Assembly (NCBI GenBank): GCA_014378155.1
Contig: JACMOF010000168.1
Span: forward strand, 1-5,939
Origin: Caulobacter sp.
Lineage (GTDB): Bacteria; Pseudomonadota; Alphaproteobacteria; Caulobacterales; Caulobacteraceae
Length of the DNA stretch: 5,939 bases
Reading direction: 5' to 3'
Made by a program: the position numbers and the translations under genes. Shown piece after piece: positions 1 through 5,939 of this stretch (its first letter is position 1; each line of letters opens with the position of its first letter). The notes beneath the pieces were generated by a model. The model was not told the origin of the DNA, searched no databases, and saw nothing but the letters and a program-made list of their open reading frames with translations.

Positions 1-528
1 CAGCGCCACGATGCCGTACTGGTGGGCCATGCCCTCGGGGGCCGGCTCGACGACGACGATGTTGCCGCCCTTCTGGTCATAGGCCTCGATGGCCTGGGCC
101 AGGGCCGGAACGCCGGCCGACATCACCATGTCGGGCAGCATGACAGCGAACGGCTCGTCGCCGATGACGTCACGGGCGCACCACACCGCGTGGCCCAGGC
201 CCAGTGGGGCCATCTGGCGCACGAAGCTCATCTCGCCGGGTCGAGGCAATTCGCCGAGCAATTCTTCAAGCAGGGCGGTCTTGCCCTTGGCGGCCAGGGC
301 GGCCTCCAGCTCGACCTGATGGTCGAAATAGTCCTCGATCGCGCCCTTGTTGCGGCCCGTCACGAAGACGAAGTGCTCGATGCCCGCCTTGCGACCTTCC
401 TCGACGACATAGGACAGGATCGGCCGGTCCACGACGTTCAGGAGTTCCTTGGGCGTGGTCTTGGTGCAGGGCAGAACCCGGGTGCCGAAACCGGCGACGG
501 GGAGAACAGCCTTGCGGACGGGTTTCAT
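1..528 (-). CDS. galU: UTP-glucose-1-phosphate uridylyltransferase, N-terminal part (3' end outside window)
   Basis: This encodes the first 176 residues of a nucleotidyltransferase that joins UTP and glucose-1-phosphate to give UDP-glucose in the cytoplasm, a precursor of surface glycans. Seen: it begins MKPVRKAVLPVAGFGTRVLP, the sugar-nucleotide transferase loop (G13-x-G-T-R17), followed by TK and PKE (residues 22-28) and VVDRP (32-36). A GLGHAVWCARD segment (110-120) and LPD (131-133) fit the GalU uracil/sugar-binding core, and QYGIV lies near the edge. The start at 528 is chosen because GAGG (minus strand, 537-534) lies 5 nt upstream. An in-frame ATG at 549 would add seven residues but lacks a ribosome site. 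Family proteins are about 290 residues, so roughly 40 percent is missing at the window edge. It is divergent from the FKBP lipoprotein gene. A related glucose-1-phosphate thymidylyl- or cytidylyltransferase is possible but less likely given GLGHAV. Confidence 0.93.
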   Translation of the reverse strand, partial: MKPVRKAVLPVAGFGTRVLPCTKTTPKELLNVVDRPILSYVVEEGRKAGIEHFVFVTGRNKGAIEDYFDHQVELEAALAAKGKTALLEELLGELPRPGEMSFVRQMAPLGLGHAVWCARDVIGDEPFAVMLPDMVMSAGVPALAQAIEAYDQKGGNIVVVEPAPEGMAHQYGIVAL

Positions 529-560
529 GAAAGCCTCGTGAGCGGTCATTGGGTAGAGGG

Positions 561-590
561 TTTCTAGGGCGGGTCGCGCGTCTGCGCCAC
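561..590 (-). promoter_or_regulatory. Candidate sigma-70-type promoter for galU
   Basis: On the minus strand GTGGCGC (590-584), a 15-nt spacer and CCTAGAAA (568-561) resemble the Caulobacter housekeeping promoter pattern TTGaCgS / GCTANAWC. The match is partial: five of seven positions in each element. Transcription would begin near 553-555, giving galU a leader of about 25 nt containing its GAGG site. Position and orientation fit, but this is only a visual motif match. Confidence 0.3.
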
Positions 591-648
591 CACTGTTCGG
601 TGACCGGGCGTTGCAAATCGCGCGCTGTTGAAAATCGGCGCGCCGCTC

Positions 649-660
649 GCGCTCGAGCGC
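649..660. repeat. 12-bp perfect palindrome in the galU/fkp divergent spacer
   Basis: GCGCTCGAGCGC reads identically on both strands and lies between the two divergent genes, a position where an operator could act on either one. No A/T-rich tract follows it, so it does not look like an intrinsic terminator. In GC-rich DNA a palindrome of this composition can occur by chance. Confidence 0.25.
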
Positions 661-726
661 CCGTGGATTCCGCGACGGCGCAAAATGGTCTAGCAGGGAG
701 CGGTATTGTCGCCGGAGTTTCCCGTC

Positions 727-1236
727 ATGGTCCGCACCCTCAGCCTCATCCTCGCCCTGGGGGCCGCCCTGGCCCTGTCGGCCTGCGGGCCCAACGGCCG
801 GCAGAAGCATAGTCTGGAGACCGCCAACGCCTTCATGGCCGCCAACGCCAAGCAGCCTGGCGTCGTCACCCTGCCCGACGGCCTGCAGTACAGGGTTGTC
901 CGCTCAGGACCGGCCGAGGGCGGCAAGCCCGCGCCGATCGACGAGGTCACCGTCAACTACGAGGGCAAGCTGGTGGACGGCTTCGTGTTCGACAGCTCCT
1001 ACGCGCGCCACCAGCCGGAAACCTTTCCCCTGCAAGGCCTGGTTCCGGCCTGGCAAGAGGCGCTTGTGATGATGCGACCCGGCGACGAATGGACCCTCTA
1101 TGTGCCGCCGAGCCTGGGCTATGGCGCCGAGGACAAGGGTCCGATCCCCGGAAACAGCGTCATGGTCTTCCGCATCGAGCTGGTCGCCGTGGAGTCCATG
1201 AAGATCCAGCCGCCCAAGGAACACGCCCCCACCTAG
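727..1236 (+). CDS. FKBP-type peptidyl-prolyl cis-trans isomerase, lipoprotein
   Basis: This encodes a 169-residue secreted prolyl isomerase, expected to speed folding of exported proteins while anchored in the periplasm. Seen: a basic N-terminus, hydrophobic stretch (residues 5-19) and lipobox LSAC with the acylated Cys at 20. A linker (21-55) leads to one FKBP domain (about 56-157). Residues matching the FKBP12 active-site pocket are all present: Y78, F88, D89, F100, V106, W109, Y132 and F148, within VNYEGKLVDG, LVPAW and LGYG. A short polar tail ends PPKEHAPT. ATG 727 is chosen because it puts the signal peptide at the terminus and has GGAG (714-717) 9 nt upstream. A TTG at 706, behind AGGGAG, would add seven residues. 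There is no Gly after the lipobox Cys other than G21, so the final membrane is not certain. It appears to be monocistronic, 99 nt before argE. Confidence 0.92.
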   Translation: MVRTLSLILALGAALALSACGPNGRQKHSLETANAFMAANAKQPGVVTLPDGLQYRVVRSGPAEGGKPAPIDEVTVNYEGKLVDGFVFDSSYARHQPETFPLQGLVPAWQEALVMMRPGDEWTLYVPPSLGYGAEDKGPIPGNSVMVFRIELVAVESMKIQPPKEHAPT

Positions 1237-1321
1237 GCCGACCCAGTCGCGAGCTGACCAAAGCAATACACGCGAATGACTCCGCCAAGCGTCGCTGCGG
1301 TAGGCGAGCGCCGCGGCTCAG

Positions 1322-1329
1322 GCTAGTGT
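1322..1329 (+). promoter_or_regulatory. Possible -10 element for a leaderless argE transcript
   Basis: GCTAGTGT resembles the -10 element GCTANAWC of Caulobacter-type promoters in its first half only, and no convincing -35 element is visible upstream. If used, transcription would start within a base or two of the argE ATG at 1336. That would fit the lack of any Shine-Dalgarno sequence there. Confidence 0.2.
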
Positions 1330-1335
1330 CCCTTA

Positions 1336-2517
1336 ATGGTCTCCTCCTCAGAAGCGCTTTCGGCCCGCGCCATCGATATCCTGGCCACGCTGGTGGCTTT
1401 CGACACCACGTCGCGTCGTTCCAACCTGGCCCTGATCGAATGGGTGGAGGCCTATCTGTCCGACCTGGGCGTCGCCTCGCGGCGGGTGCCCAACGCGGAC
1501 GGGACCAAGAGCAACCTGCTGGCCAGCATCGGTCCGGCCGTTCCGGGCGGCGTGGTGCTGTCTGGCCATACCGACGTGGTGCCGGTCGATGGCCAGCCCT
1601 GGACCAGCGACCCTTTCGTCCTGACCGCGCGCGGCGGCCGACTCTATGGCCGGGGAACCTGCGACATGAAGGGGTTTCTCGCCCTGGCCCTGGCCGCCGC
1701 GCCCGACCTGGCGGCCGCCACGCTCGACCGCCCTGTCCACCTGGCCTTCTCCTATGACGAGGAGGTCGGTTGCTTGGGCGCGCCCGACATGATCGCGGTG
1801 ATCGCCACCGAATTGCCCCGTCCCGCCCTGGTGGTGGTCGGCGAGCCCACCGACATGGTGGCGGTGCGCGGCCACAAGGGTATCGCCAGCTTCCGCGTCA
1901 CGGTCACCGGACGCGAGGCCCACTCCAGCCTGACCCATCTGGGCGTCTCGGCCAACATGTTCGCCATCAAGCTGATGAGCCATCTGGTCGATCTGTCGGA
2001 GCGGCTGGAGCGCGAGGCCGACCCGGACTCGCCGTTCATGCCCAAGGGCGCCAGCCTGACGGTCGGTCAGGTGAACGGCGGCACGGCGGTCAACATCCTG
2101 GCGCGCGAATGTGTGTTCATCTTCGACCTGCGAATGCCGGCCGGTCTGAACGCCCAGACGATCCTATCCGACTTCTTCGCCCTGACCAAAACGCTGGACG
2201 CTCAGATCAAGGCCAAGGCCCCCGAGGGCGGCGTGGTGGTCGAGACCCGCTCGATGACCCCGCCCTTCGCGCCGGAGATCGACGGCGTCGCCGAGACCTT
2301 CGCCCGCCGCATCGCCGGCGACAATGGCCCGCCCCGCGTCGTGCCCTACGCCGCCGAGGCTGGCCAGTTCCAGGGGGCGGGTTTCTCAACCGTGATCTGC
2401 GGCCCCGGCTCGATCGACCAGGCCCACCAACCCGACGAATTCGTGGAAATCAGCCAGATGGAACGCGGCGCGACCTTCATGCGCCGGTTGATCGAGGACC
2501 TTTCCAAGGCCGGATGA
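1336..2517 (+). CDS. argE: Acetylornithine deacetylase (M20 zinc amidohydrolase)
   Basis: The 393-residue cytoplasmic enzyme hydrolyses N2-acetylornithine to ornithine and acetate in arginine biosynthesis. Seen: the full M20 metal site, with H78 and D80 in SGHTDVVPVDG, the bridging D110 in GRGTCDMKG, catalytic E142 and ligand E143 in YDEEVG, E170 in VVGEPTD, and H364 in DQAHQPDEFV. The dimerisation domain lies between about 180 and 290 and includes GHKGIASFRVTVTGREAHSS with H196. The length is close to E. coli ArgE (383). ATG 1336 has no ribosome site, and a -10-like GCTAGTGT just upstream suggests a leaderless message. The 3' end overlaps the convergent GT2 gene by 41 bp. It stands alone, with no other arginine gene in the window. 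Succinyl-diaminopimelate desuccinylase (DapE) is the main alternative, but the EEVGCLGA, GEPTDM and AHQPDEFV motifs favour ArgE. Confidence 0.93.
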   Translation: MVSSSEALSARAIDILATLVAFDTTSRRSNLALIEWVEAYLSDLGVASRRVPNADGTKSNLLASIGPAVPGGVVLSGHTDVVPVDGQPWTSDPFVLTARGGRLYGRGTCDMKGFLALALAAAPDLAAATLDRPVHLAFSYDEEVGCLGAPDMIAVIATELPRPALVVVGEPTDMVAVRGHKGIASFRVTVTGREAHSSLTHLGVSANMFAIKLMSHLVDLSERLEREADPDSPFMPKGASLTVGQVNGGTAVNILARECVFIFDLRMPAGLNAQTILSDFFALTKTLDAQIKAKAPEGGVVVETRSMTPPFAPEIDGVAETFARRIAGDNGPPRVVPYAAEAGQFQGAGFSTVICGPGSIDQAHQPDEFVEISQMERGATFMRRLIEDLSKAG

Positions 2518-3496
2518 TCAGCCGGCGGCCAATGAAGGCTACGGGATCGATGCTCATGACCCGCAGAATCTCCCACGAGCCGACCTTGCGGCCGGCCTGG
2601 ATCTGCCGTCGCGACGCCCAGATCCCAGCCAGCGCCTCGCGCTTCAGCGCCGCGCGGATGCCGCGCACCGCCGGTCCGGCGTCGCCACGCCGGAGATGCA
2701 GCAGCAGCAGTCCCGAGGTCACCGCCACGTGCAGCGGTGCGGTCAGCCAAAGCAGCAGCGGCGGGGTGTTCTTGATGAAGGTCCACACCCGATTGCGCGA
2801 GCCGTGGAAGACGGAGAAGTCCGAGCGGACGCCGGTGGTCGCCGAGCCGACATGGTCCACCCGCGCCTTCGGAACCAGAAGGGTCGCCTTCCCGGCCAGC
2901 CGCAGCCGATAGCCGAGATCAACGTCCTCGCAGTAGCAGAAGAACCGCTCGTCGAAGCCGCCCAGAGCCTGGAACAGCGCTCGGTCGATCAACGTCGCCG
3001 CGCCGCAGGCCGAGAACACCTCGCCCTCCGCCAGGGTCGCGGGCAGCTTTCTCCGGTAGCCGCCCCGGAACGGGATGCCGGACGAAGTCATGTTGTCGCC
3101 CGCCCCGTCCATCAACTCGGTCTCGTCGGCCACCAATTGCACGGTCGCGAACGAGCGAATGTCGGGGTGGCGGCGCGTGGCCGCGACGAGGGCCTCCAGC
3201 CAGTCCGGATGTGGATAGGCGTCAGGATTGAGCAGCGCCAGCCAGCGTCCCCGCGCCGTGCGCCCCGCCAGGTTGTTGCCAGCCGCAAAGCCAAGATTCG
3301 CACCGGGTTCAAGAAAACGTATCGCTGGGTTGGCCGCGACGGCGGCCTGAGGCGCGCCGTCCGTCGAGGCGTTGTCGACCAGCAAAATCTCGAAGTCAGT
3401 GAAAGTCTGGCCTTGCAGACCCGCCAAGCAGCGCTCAAGCGTCGCGCCGCTCTGATAGGAAACGAGGAGAATGCTGATAAGCGGCGGCGGGCCCAT
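2477..3496 (-). CDS. Family 2 glycosyltransferase (rhamnosyltransferase-like)
   Basis: The 339-residue protein is an inverting GT-A glycosyltransferase expected to add a sugar from a nucleotide donor to a growing surface glycan at the cytoplasmic membrane. Seen: the GT2 start ISILLVSYQSG (7-17), the donor-binding VDN (40-42) and STDG, then GANLGFAAGNN (65-75) and a DXD-type NPD (90-92). Next come GAATLIDR (165-172), GGFDERFFCYCEDVDLGYR (179-197, with the ED acceptor/catalytic pair at 190-191) and a Lys/Arg-rich region. A hydrophobic stretch (246-268) could associate with the membrane, and the tail is basic. This architecture matches the WbbL-like group; donor and acceptor cannot be read from the sequence. 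ATG 3496 places the GT2 core at the N-terminus. The frame stays open upstream to 4138, but only as antisense of the next gene. No Shine-Dalgarno sequence is visible. Its stop lies inside argE. Confidence 0.88.
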   Translation of the reverse strand: MGPPPLISILLVSYQSGATLERCLAGLQGQTFTDFEILLVDNASTDGAPQAAVAANPAIRFLEPGANLGFAAGNNLAGRTARGRWLALLNPDAYPHPDWLEALVAATRRHPDIRSFATVQLVADETELMDGAGDNMTSSGIPFRGGYRRKLPATLAEGEVFSACGAATLIDRALFQALGGFDERFFCYCEDVDLGYRLRLAGKATLLVPKARVDHVGSATTGVRSDFSVFHGSRNRVWTFIKNTPPLLLWLTAPLHVAVTSGLLLLHLRRGDAGPAVRGIRAALKREALAGIWASRRQIQAGRKVGSWEILRVMSIDPVAFIGRRLIIRPWKGPRSTGA

Positions 3497-3510
3497 GAAC
3501 GAACAGTCTA

Positions 3511-3540
3511 TTGAATGCGAGTGGGAATTCTGGCTAACAC
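3511..3540 (+). promoter_or_regulatory. Candidate promoter for the GT4-rfbC unit
   Basis: TTGAATG (3511-3517), a 15-nt gap and GCTAACAC (3533-3540) resemble the Caulobacter TTGaCgS / GCTANAWC promoter; the -10 element differs from the consensus at one position only. It lies in the spacer between divergent glycosyltransferase genes. Start of transcription would be near 3546, downstream of the ATG at 3515. This argues that translation begins at GTG 3569, not at that ATG. Confidence 0.4.
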
Positions 3541-3568
3541 AGCCCGACCGCGCCAAGGTACATTGATC

Positions 3569-4888
3569 GTGTGGAAACAAATCAAAGCTCTGGTGTGGCG
3601 GCGCCTGCCGGATATCTGCGAGGCGATTTCCGTTCGCCTGCCGGCGATACGCGCTTACCGCCGCTACGGCTGGCGGCGTAAGCGCTCGACCTCCGGCGGT
3701 CCTATCGTCGTGGCCGGGTTTCATGGGGCGGTGCTGGGCCTGGGAGAGGCCGCCCGTGGCGTGGTCTCGGCGCTGGCTTCCACTGGAATGGCCGCCACCG
3801 CCTGGGACGTTTCGGAGCGCCTGGGTCATCCGCGCCAGCTCGATCATGGCGACGTCGCCACCCCACTTGGCGGGCCCGGCGTGATGATCGCTCACCTTAA
3901 CCCGCCAGAGCTGATGCAGTTGATCGCCGCCGACTCGACGCCGTTCGAGGGCAAGCACGTTATCGGCTATTGGGCGTGGGAGCTGGCCGCCATCCCAGCT
4001 CTGTGGAGGCCGGCCTTTCGTTATGTCGATGAGATTTGGGCGCCCTCTCGATTCACAGCCGAGGCCATCCAGCGCGCCGCGCCGCGCGGCATGAGGGTGC
4101 GGATCGTGCCCCATTTCGTGTCCGTGGACCAACGACATCCGGCGCGGGCCCGATTTGGCCTGGATCCGGATCGGGTGATCGTGCTCTGCGCTTTCGACCT
4201 CCGTTCCACCCTGGCTCGCAAGAATCCCCTCGCTGCCTTGGAGGCTTTCCGCTTCGCCGCCGCCGACGCCCGCGCGCCCGTGACCCTAGTCTTTAAGACC
4301 GTAGGGGGGGCCGAGGCACCGGAGGCCCTGGCCATGCTGCGGGCGGCGATCGGCAATACACCGGATGTGGTGTTGATCGAAGAGATCCTGACCGTCGCCG
4401 ATCGCGACAGCCTGCTGGCCAGTTGCGACATTCTCCTGTCCCTGCATCGCTCCGAGGGTTTCGGCCTGCTGTTGGCCGAGGCGATGGCGGCGGGCAAGGC
4501 CGTAGTCGCCACGGGCTGGTCGGGCAATATGGACTTCATGGACGACTCGACCGCAGCCTTGATCCCATATTCCCTGGTCCCCGTTGATGATCCGCAAGGC
4601 ATCTATCGCAAGGGCCTATGGGCACAGGCTGACGTGGCGGCGGCGGGTAGGGCCCTAGCCGAACTGATCGACGACCGCGCCCGCCGCGAGGCTCTGGGCG
4701 CCCGCGCCCGGAACGCCGCGCGCGACCAGCTCGCGGTGCGCGTCGTCGCCGACAACATGCGCCGCGCCCTCGATGGCTGGGGGCCTCCATCGACATCGCG
4801 GCCACATGACCTTGACGGACCTGCTCATGACTCTCGGCCAACTCTCGACCCCAGACGTCCTCTTGATCACGCCCCAGCGGCGCAATGA
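3569..4888 (+). CDS. GT4-type (GT-B) glycosyltransferase with apparent 3' frameshift
   Basis: This is a retaining GT-B glycosyltransferase expected to act in surface polysaccharide assembly. Residues are counted from GTG 3569. A basic amphipathic N-terminus (1-44) precedes the N-terminal Rossmann half (GFHGAVLGLGEAARG, about 50-64). The C-terminal donor half holds FDLRSTLARKNPLAALEAF (219-237) and the EX7E motif in SEGFGLLLAEAMAAGKAVVATGWSGN (E296, E304). GTG 3569 is chosen because AAGG (3555-3558) lies 10 nt upstream, because 3515-3568 has poor third-position GC, and because a promoter-like motif covers 3511-3540; ATG 3515 would add 18 residues. The last 34 residues, from 4784, are rich in Pro, Arg, Asp and His, have low third-position GC (14 of 34 codons) and overlap rfbC. 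They look like translation in the wrong frame after a lost base in the G run 4779-4783. Catalytic domains precede this point, so activity may survive. Donor sugar is unknown. Confidence 0.85.
   Translation: MWKQIKALVWRRLPDICEAISVRLPAIRAYRRYGWRRKRSTSGGPIVVAGFHGAVLGLGEAARGVVSALASTGMAATAWDVSERLGHPRQLDHGDVATPLGGPGVMIAHLNPPELMQLIAADSTPFEGKHVIGYWAWELAAIPALWRPAFRYVDEIWAPSRFTAEAIQRAAPRGMRVRIVPHFVSVDQRHPARARFGLDPDRVIVLCAFDLRSTLARKNPLAALEAFRFAAADARAPVTLVFKTVGGAEAPEALAMLRAAIGNTPDVVLIEEILTVADRDSLLASCDILLSLHRSEGFGLLLAEAMAAGKAVVATGWSGNMDFMDDSTAALIPYSLVPVDDPQGIYRKGLWAQADVAAAGRALAELIDDRARREALGARARNAARDQLAVRVVADNMRRALDGWGPPSTSRPHDLDGPAHDSRPTLDPRRPLDHAPAAQ
4779..4783 (+). other. Probable frameshift site (G run) at the GT4 3' end
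   Basis: Five G residues follow the codon pair for Asp-Gly. One extra G here would make the protein end GWGASIDIAAT and stop at TGA 4807-4809, which overlaps an in-frame rfbC ATG at 4806 in the classic ATGA coupling arrangement. The alternative frame has G or C at the third position in eight of nine codons. The frame actually read has the opposite bias. It is a real deletion or a homopolymer sequencing error. Confidence 0.6.
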
Positions 4889-5387
4889 CGAACGCGGCTG
4901 GTTTTCCGGGACATTTCGTCAATCTCTGCTGCAGGAGGCGGGCTTTACGGGGCGCGCTTTCCTACAGGACAATCACGCGTGCTCGACCAAGCGCGGCGTT
5001 GTGCGAGGCCTGCACTTCCAAAAGCCGCCGTATGCACAGGACAAACTGGTGCGCTGCGCACGCGGCGCGATCTTCGATGTCGCGGTCGATATCCGGCGCG
5101 GTTAGCCGACGTTCGGACATTGGGTTGGCGCGGAACTCTCCGCGTGCAACGACCACCAGTTGCTGGTCCCCAAAGGTTTTGCTCATGCCTACTGCACCCT
5201 GAACGACGACCGCGAGGCGCTCTATAAAGTGACCAACTATTACCAGCCCCAGGCCGAGGGCGCGCTCCGCTGGAACGATCCGGCGCTGGGCATTGACTGG
5301 AAGCTCCCGGCGGTCGAAATCACCGTCAACGCTCGCGACGCAGCGGCGCCCCTTCTGAACGACCTCGCCACACCCTTCGTGTACTGA
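4827..5387 (+). pseudogene. rfbC: dTDP-4-dehydrorhamnose 3,5-epimerase interrupted by an in-frame TAG
   Basis: Intact, this cupin enzyme epimerises dTDP-4-dehydro-6-deoxyglucose at C3 and C5, the third step of dTDP-L-rhamnose synthesis. Read through, it gives 186 positions, the normal family length of about 180-185. Seen: LLITPQ, NDERGWFSGTF (20-30), FLQDNHACS, RGVVRGLHFQKPPYAQDKLV (catalytic H63, K73), FDVAVDIRRG (83-92), PTFGHWVGAELSA, PKGFAH (H120), ALYKVTNYY (catalytic Y133), WNDPALGIDW and NARDAAAPLL (D171, the likely partner of H63). Codon 93 is TAG (5103-5105), where the family has Ser in RRGSPTFG; TCG to TAG is one substitution. The 92-residue product would lack Y133 and the rest of the cupin barrel, so it should be inactive. 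ATG 4827 aligns the catalytic residues with Salmonella RmlC numbering and has a weak GGA upstream; ATG 4806 is the alternative. It follows GT4 directly. Amber suppression or a sequencing error are other explanations. Confidence 0.85.
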
Positions 5388-5449
5388 ACACAGCAGCAAT
5401 CGGTTCCTGATCGGCGCGCCATGCGCTCGTCGGGATGACGGGTCGCCGT

Positions 5450-5939
5450 TCAATCGCCCTGACGTACAGCGCTCGCCCACTCCATCCTCACCGCCTCCAC
5501 GTCTTCAGCCGCGGCGCCCGCCAGCCGCGCGAACGCGAACGCGTCCAATAGTCGTGCAGCCGCCCACACCGCCGCGCCGCGCACGGTCGGCGAAGGATCC
5601 CCCAGCAGAGGCTCGACCACCGCCATTAGTCCCGCCTCGCCGCTATTGCCGATAGCGTACAGCACGTTGCGCACGAAACGGTCGCGGCCGATGCGCTTGA
5701 TCGGGCTCTTGCTGAACAACGCCCGGAACGACGGGTCGTCGAGGCCGGCCAGCGCCGCCAGCGATGGCCCCTTCAGCGTCTCGCGCGCGTGGAAGGCCGC
5801 CTCGCTGGAAAGCTGGGCGAACTTGTTCCACGGGCAGACCGCCAGACAGTCATCACAGCCATAGATCCGATTGCCCAGCGCTTCACGGAACGCGACCGGG
5901 ATGGGCCCGGCAAGCTCGATGGTCAGGTAGGAGATGCAG
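5450..5939 (-). CDS. queG: Epoxyqueuosine reductase, C-terminal part (5' end outside window)
   Basis: The last 162 residues of QueG are present; the enzyme is a cobalamin and iron-sulfur protein that reduces epoxyqueuosine to queuosine in tRNA, the final step of queuosine synthesis. Seen at the window edge is [14 protein letters not shown], then [19 protein letters not shown] (about 23-41), which carries the Cys ligands of the second 4Fe-4S motif (CxxCxxxCPWN). The end holds the helical repeat (HEAT-like) region, [23 protein letters not shown] followed by an Ala-rich repeat that binds tRNA in the family. This section is highly diagnostic and distinguishes it from ordinary ferredoxin-type reductases. 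The cobalamin-binding domain lies beyond position 5939. Its TGA at 5450-5452 is 62 bp from the convergent rfbC stop. I see no clear hairpin with a T tract in that gap. Confidence 0.95.
   Translation of the reverse strand, partial: CISYLTIELAGPIPVAFREALGNRIYGCDDCLAVCPWNKFAQLSSEAAFHARETLKGPSLAALAGLDDPSFRALFSKSPIKRIGRDRFVRNVLYAIGNSGEAGLMAVVEPLLGDPSPTVRGAAVWAAARLLDAFAFARLAGAAAEDVEAVRMEWASAVRQGD

Noticed and set aside
22..567. A plus-strand frame opposite galU
   Set aside because: The minus strand carries unmistakable GalU motifs across the same DNA; the plus-strand protein is His/Gly/Asp-rich and shows no family signature.
1770..2912. A 380-codon plus-strand frame overlapping argE and the GT2 gene
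   Set aside because: It lies out of frame within argE and then antisense to GT2, and its protein is Arg/Gly/Pro-rich with no recognisable motif.
2477..4138. A long minus-strand frame extending the GT2 gene upstream to 553 codons
   Set aside because: The added 214 residues are antisense to the well-supported GT4 gene and have no domain resemblance; GT2 motifs begin right after ATG 3496. It is a frame kept open by high GC content.
4304..4310. A seven-G run inside the GT4 gene as a second frameshift or phase-variation site
   Set aside because: The frame continues correctly through it, from FKTVGGAEAPE to the EX7E motif, so no shift is present. The length is short for phase variation.
5160..5387. 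A separate small gene starting at TTG 5160
   Set aside because: It is in the same frame as upstream rfbC and encodes the C-terminal half of that enzyme (GFAH, LYKVTNYY, GIDW), so it is the remainder of the interrupted gene.
5388..5449. A bidirectional terminator between rfbC and queG
   Set aside because: The gap contains GGCGCGCC and a few short repeats, but I found no stem-loop followed by a T tract on either strand.

Overview
The window is GC-rich DNA with strong G/C preference at third codon positions. It has short intergenic gaps and several starts with weak or no Shine-Dalgarno sequence. The gene families and codon style suggest an alphaproteobacterium, most likely a Caulobacter-like member of Caulobacterales; this assignment is inference. 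There are no RNA genes, CRISPR arrays, insertion sequences or phage genes, and I do not see an undescribed system. The notable feature is two apparent lesions in a small surface-polysaccharide locus.

Layout. At the left edge is the 5' half of galU (minus strand; makes UDP-glucose). Divergent from it is a lipoprotein peptidyl-prolyl isomerase of the FKBP family (727-1236). Next comes argE, the M20 zinc deacetylase for N-acetylornithine (1336-2517). Its 3' end overlaps tail-to-tail with a minus-strand family 2 glycosyltransferase (2477-3496). A 72-bp divergent spacer leads to a plus-strand GT4-type glycosyltransferase (about 3569-4888) and then rfbC/rmlC, the dTDP-4-dehydrorhamnose 3,5-epimerase gene (about 4827-5387). 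The right edge holds the 3' third of queG (epoxyqueuosine reductase, minus strand), convergent with rfbC.

How they fit. galU, the two glycosyltransferases and rfbC all fit nucleotide-sugar supply and glycan assembly, probably for a rhamnose-containing surface polysaccharide. The fkp, argE and queG genes are ordinary housekeeping neighbours. Two lesions lie about 320 bp apart in the GT4-rfbC unit. The GT4 reading frame appears to slip at a G run at 4779-4783 and then runs through rfbC in the wrong frame; adding one G would end it at a TGA that overlaps an in-frame rfbC ATG. rfbC itself carries an in-frame TAG at 5103-5105 where the family normally has Ser, with perfectly conserved coding sequence on both sides. 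Either the strain has recently lost this rhamnose branch, or the assembly contains errors here.
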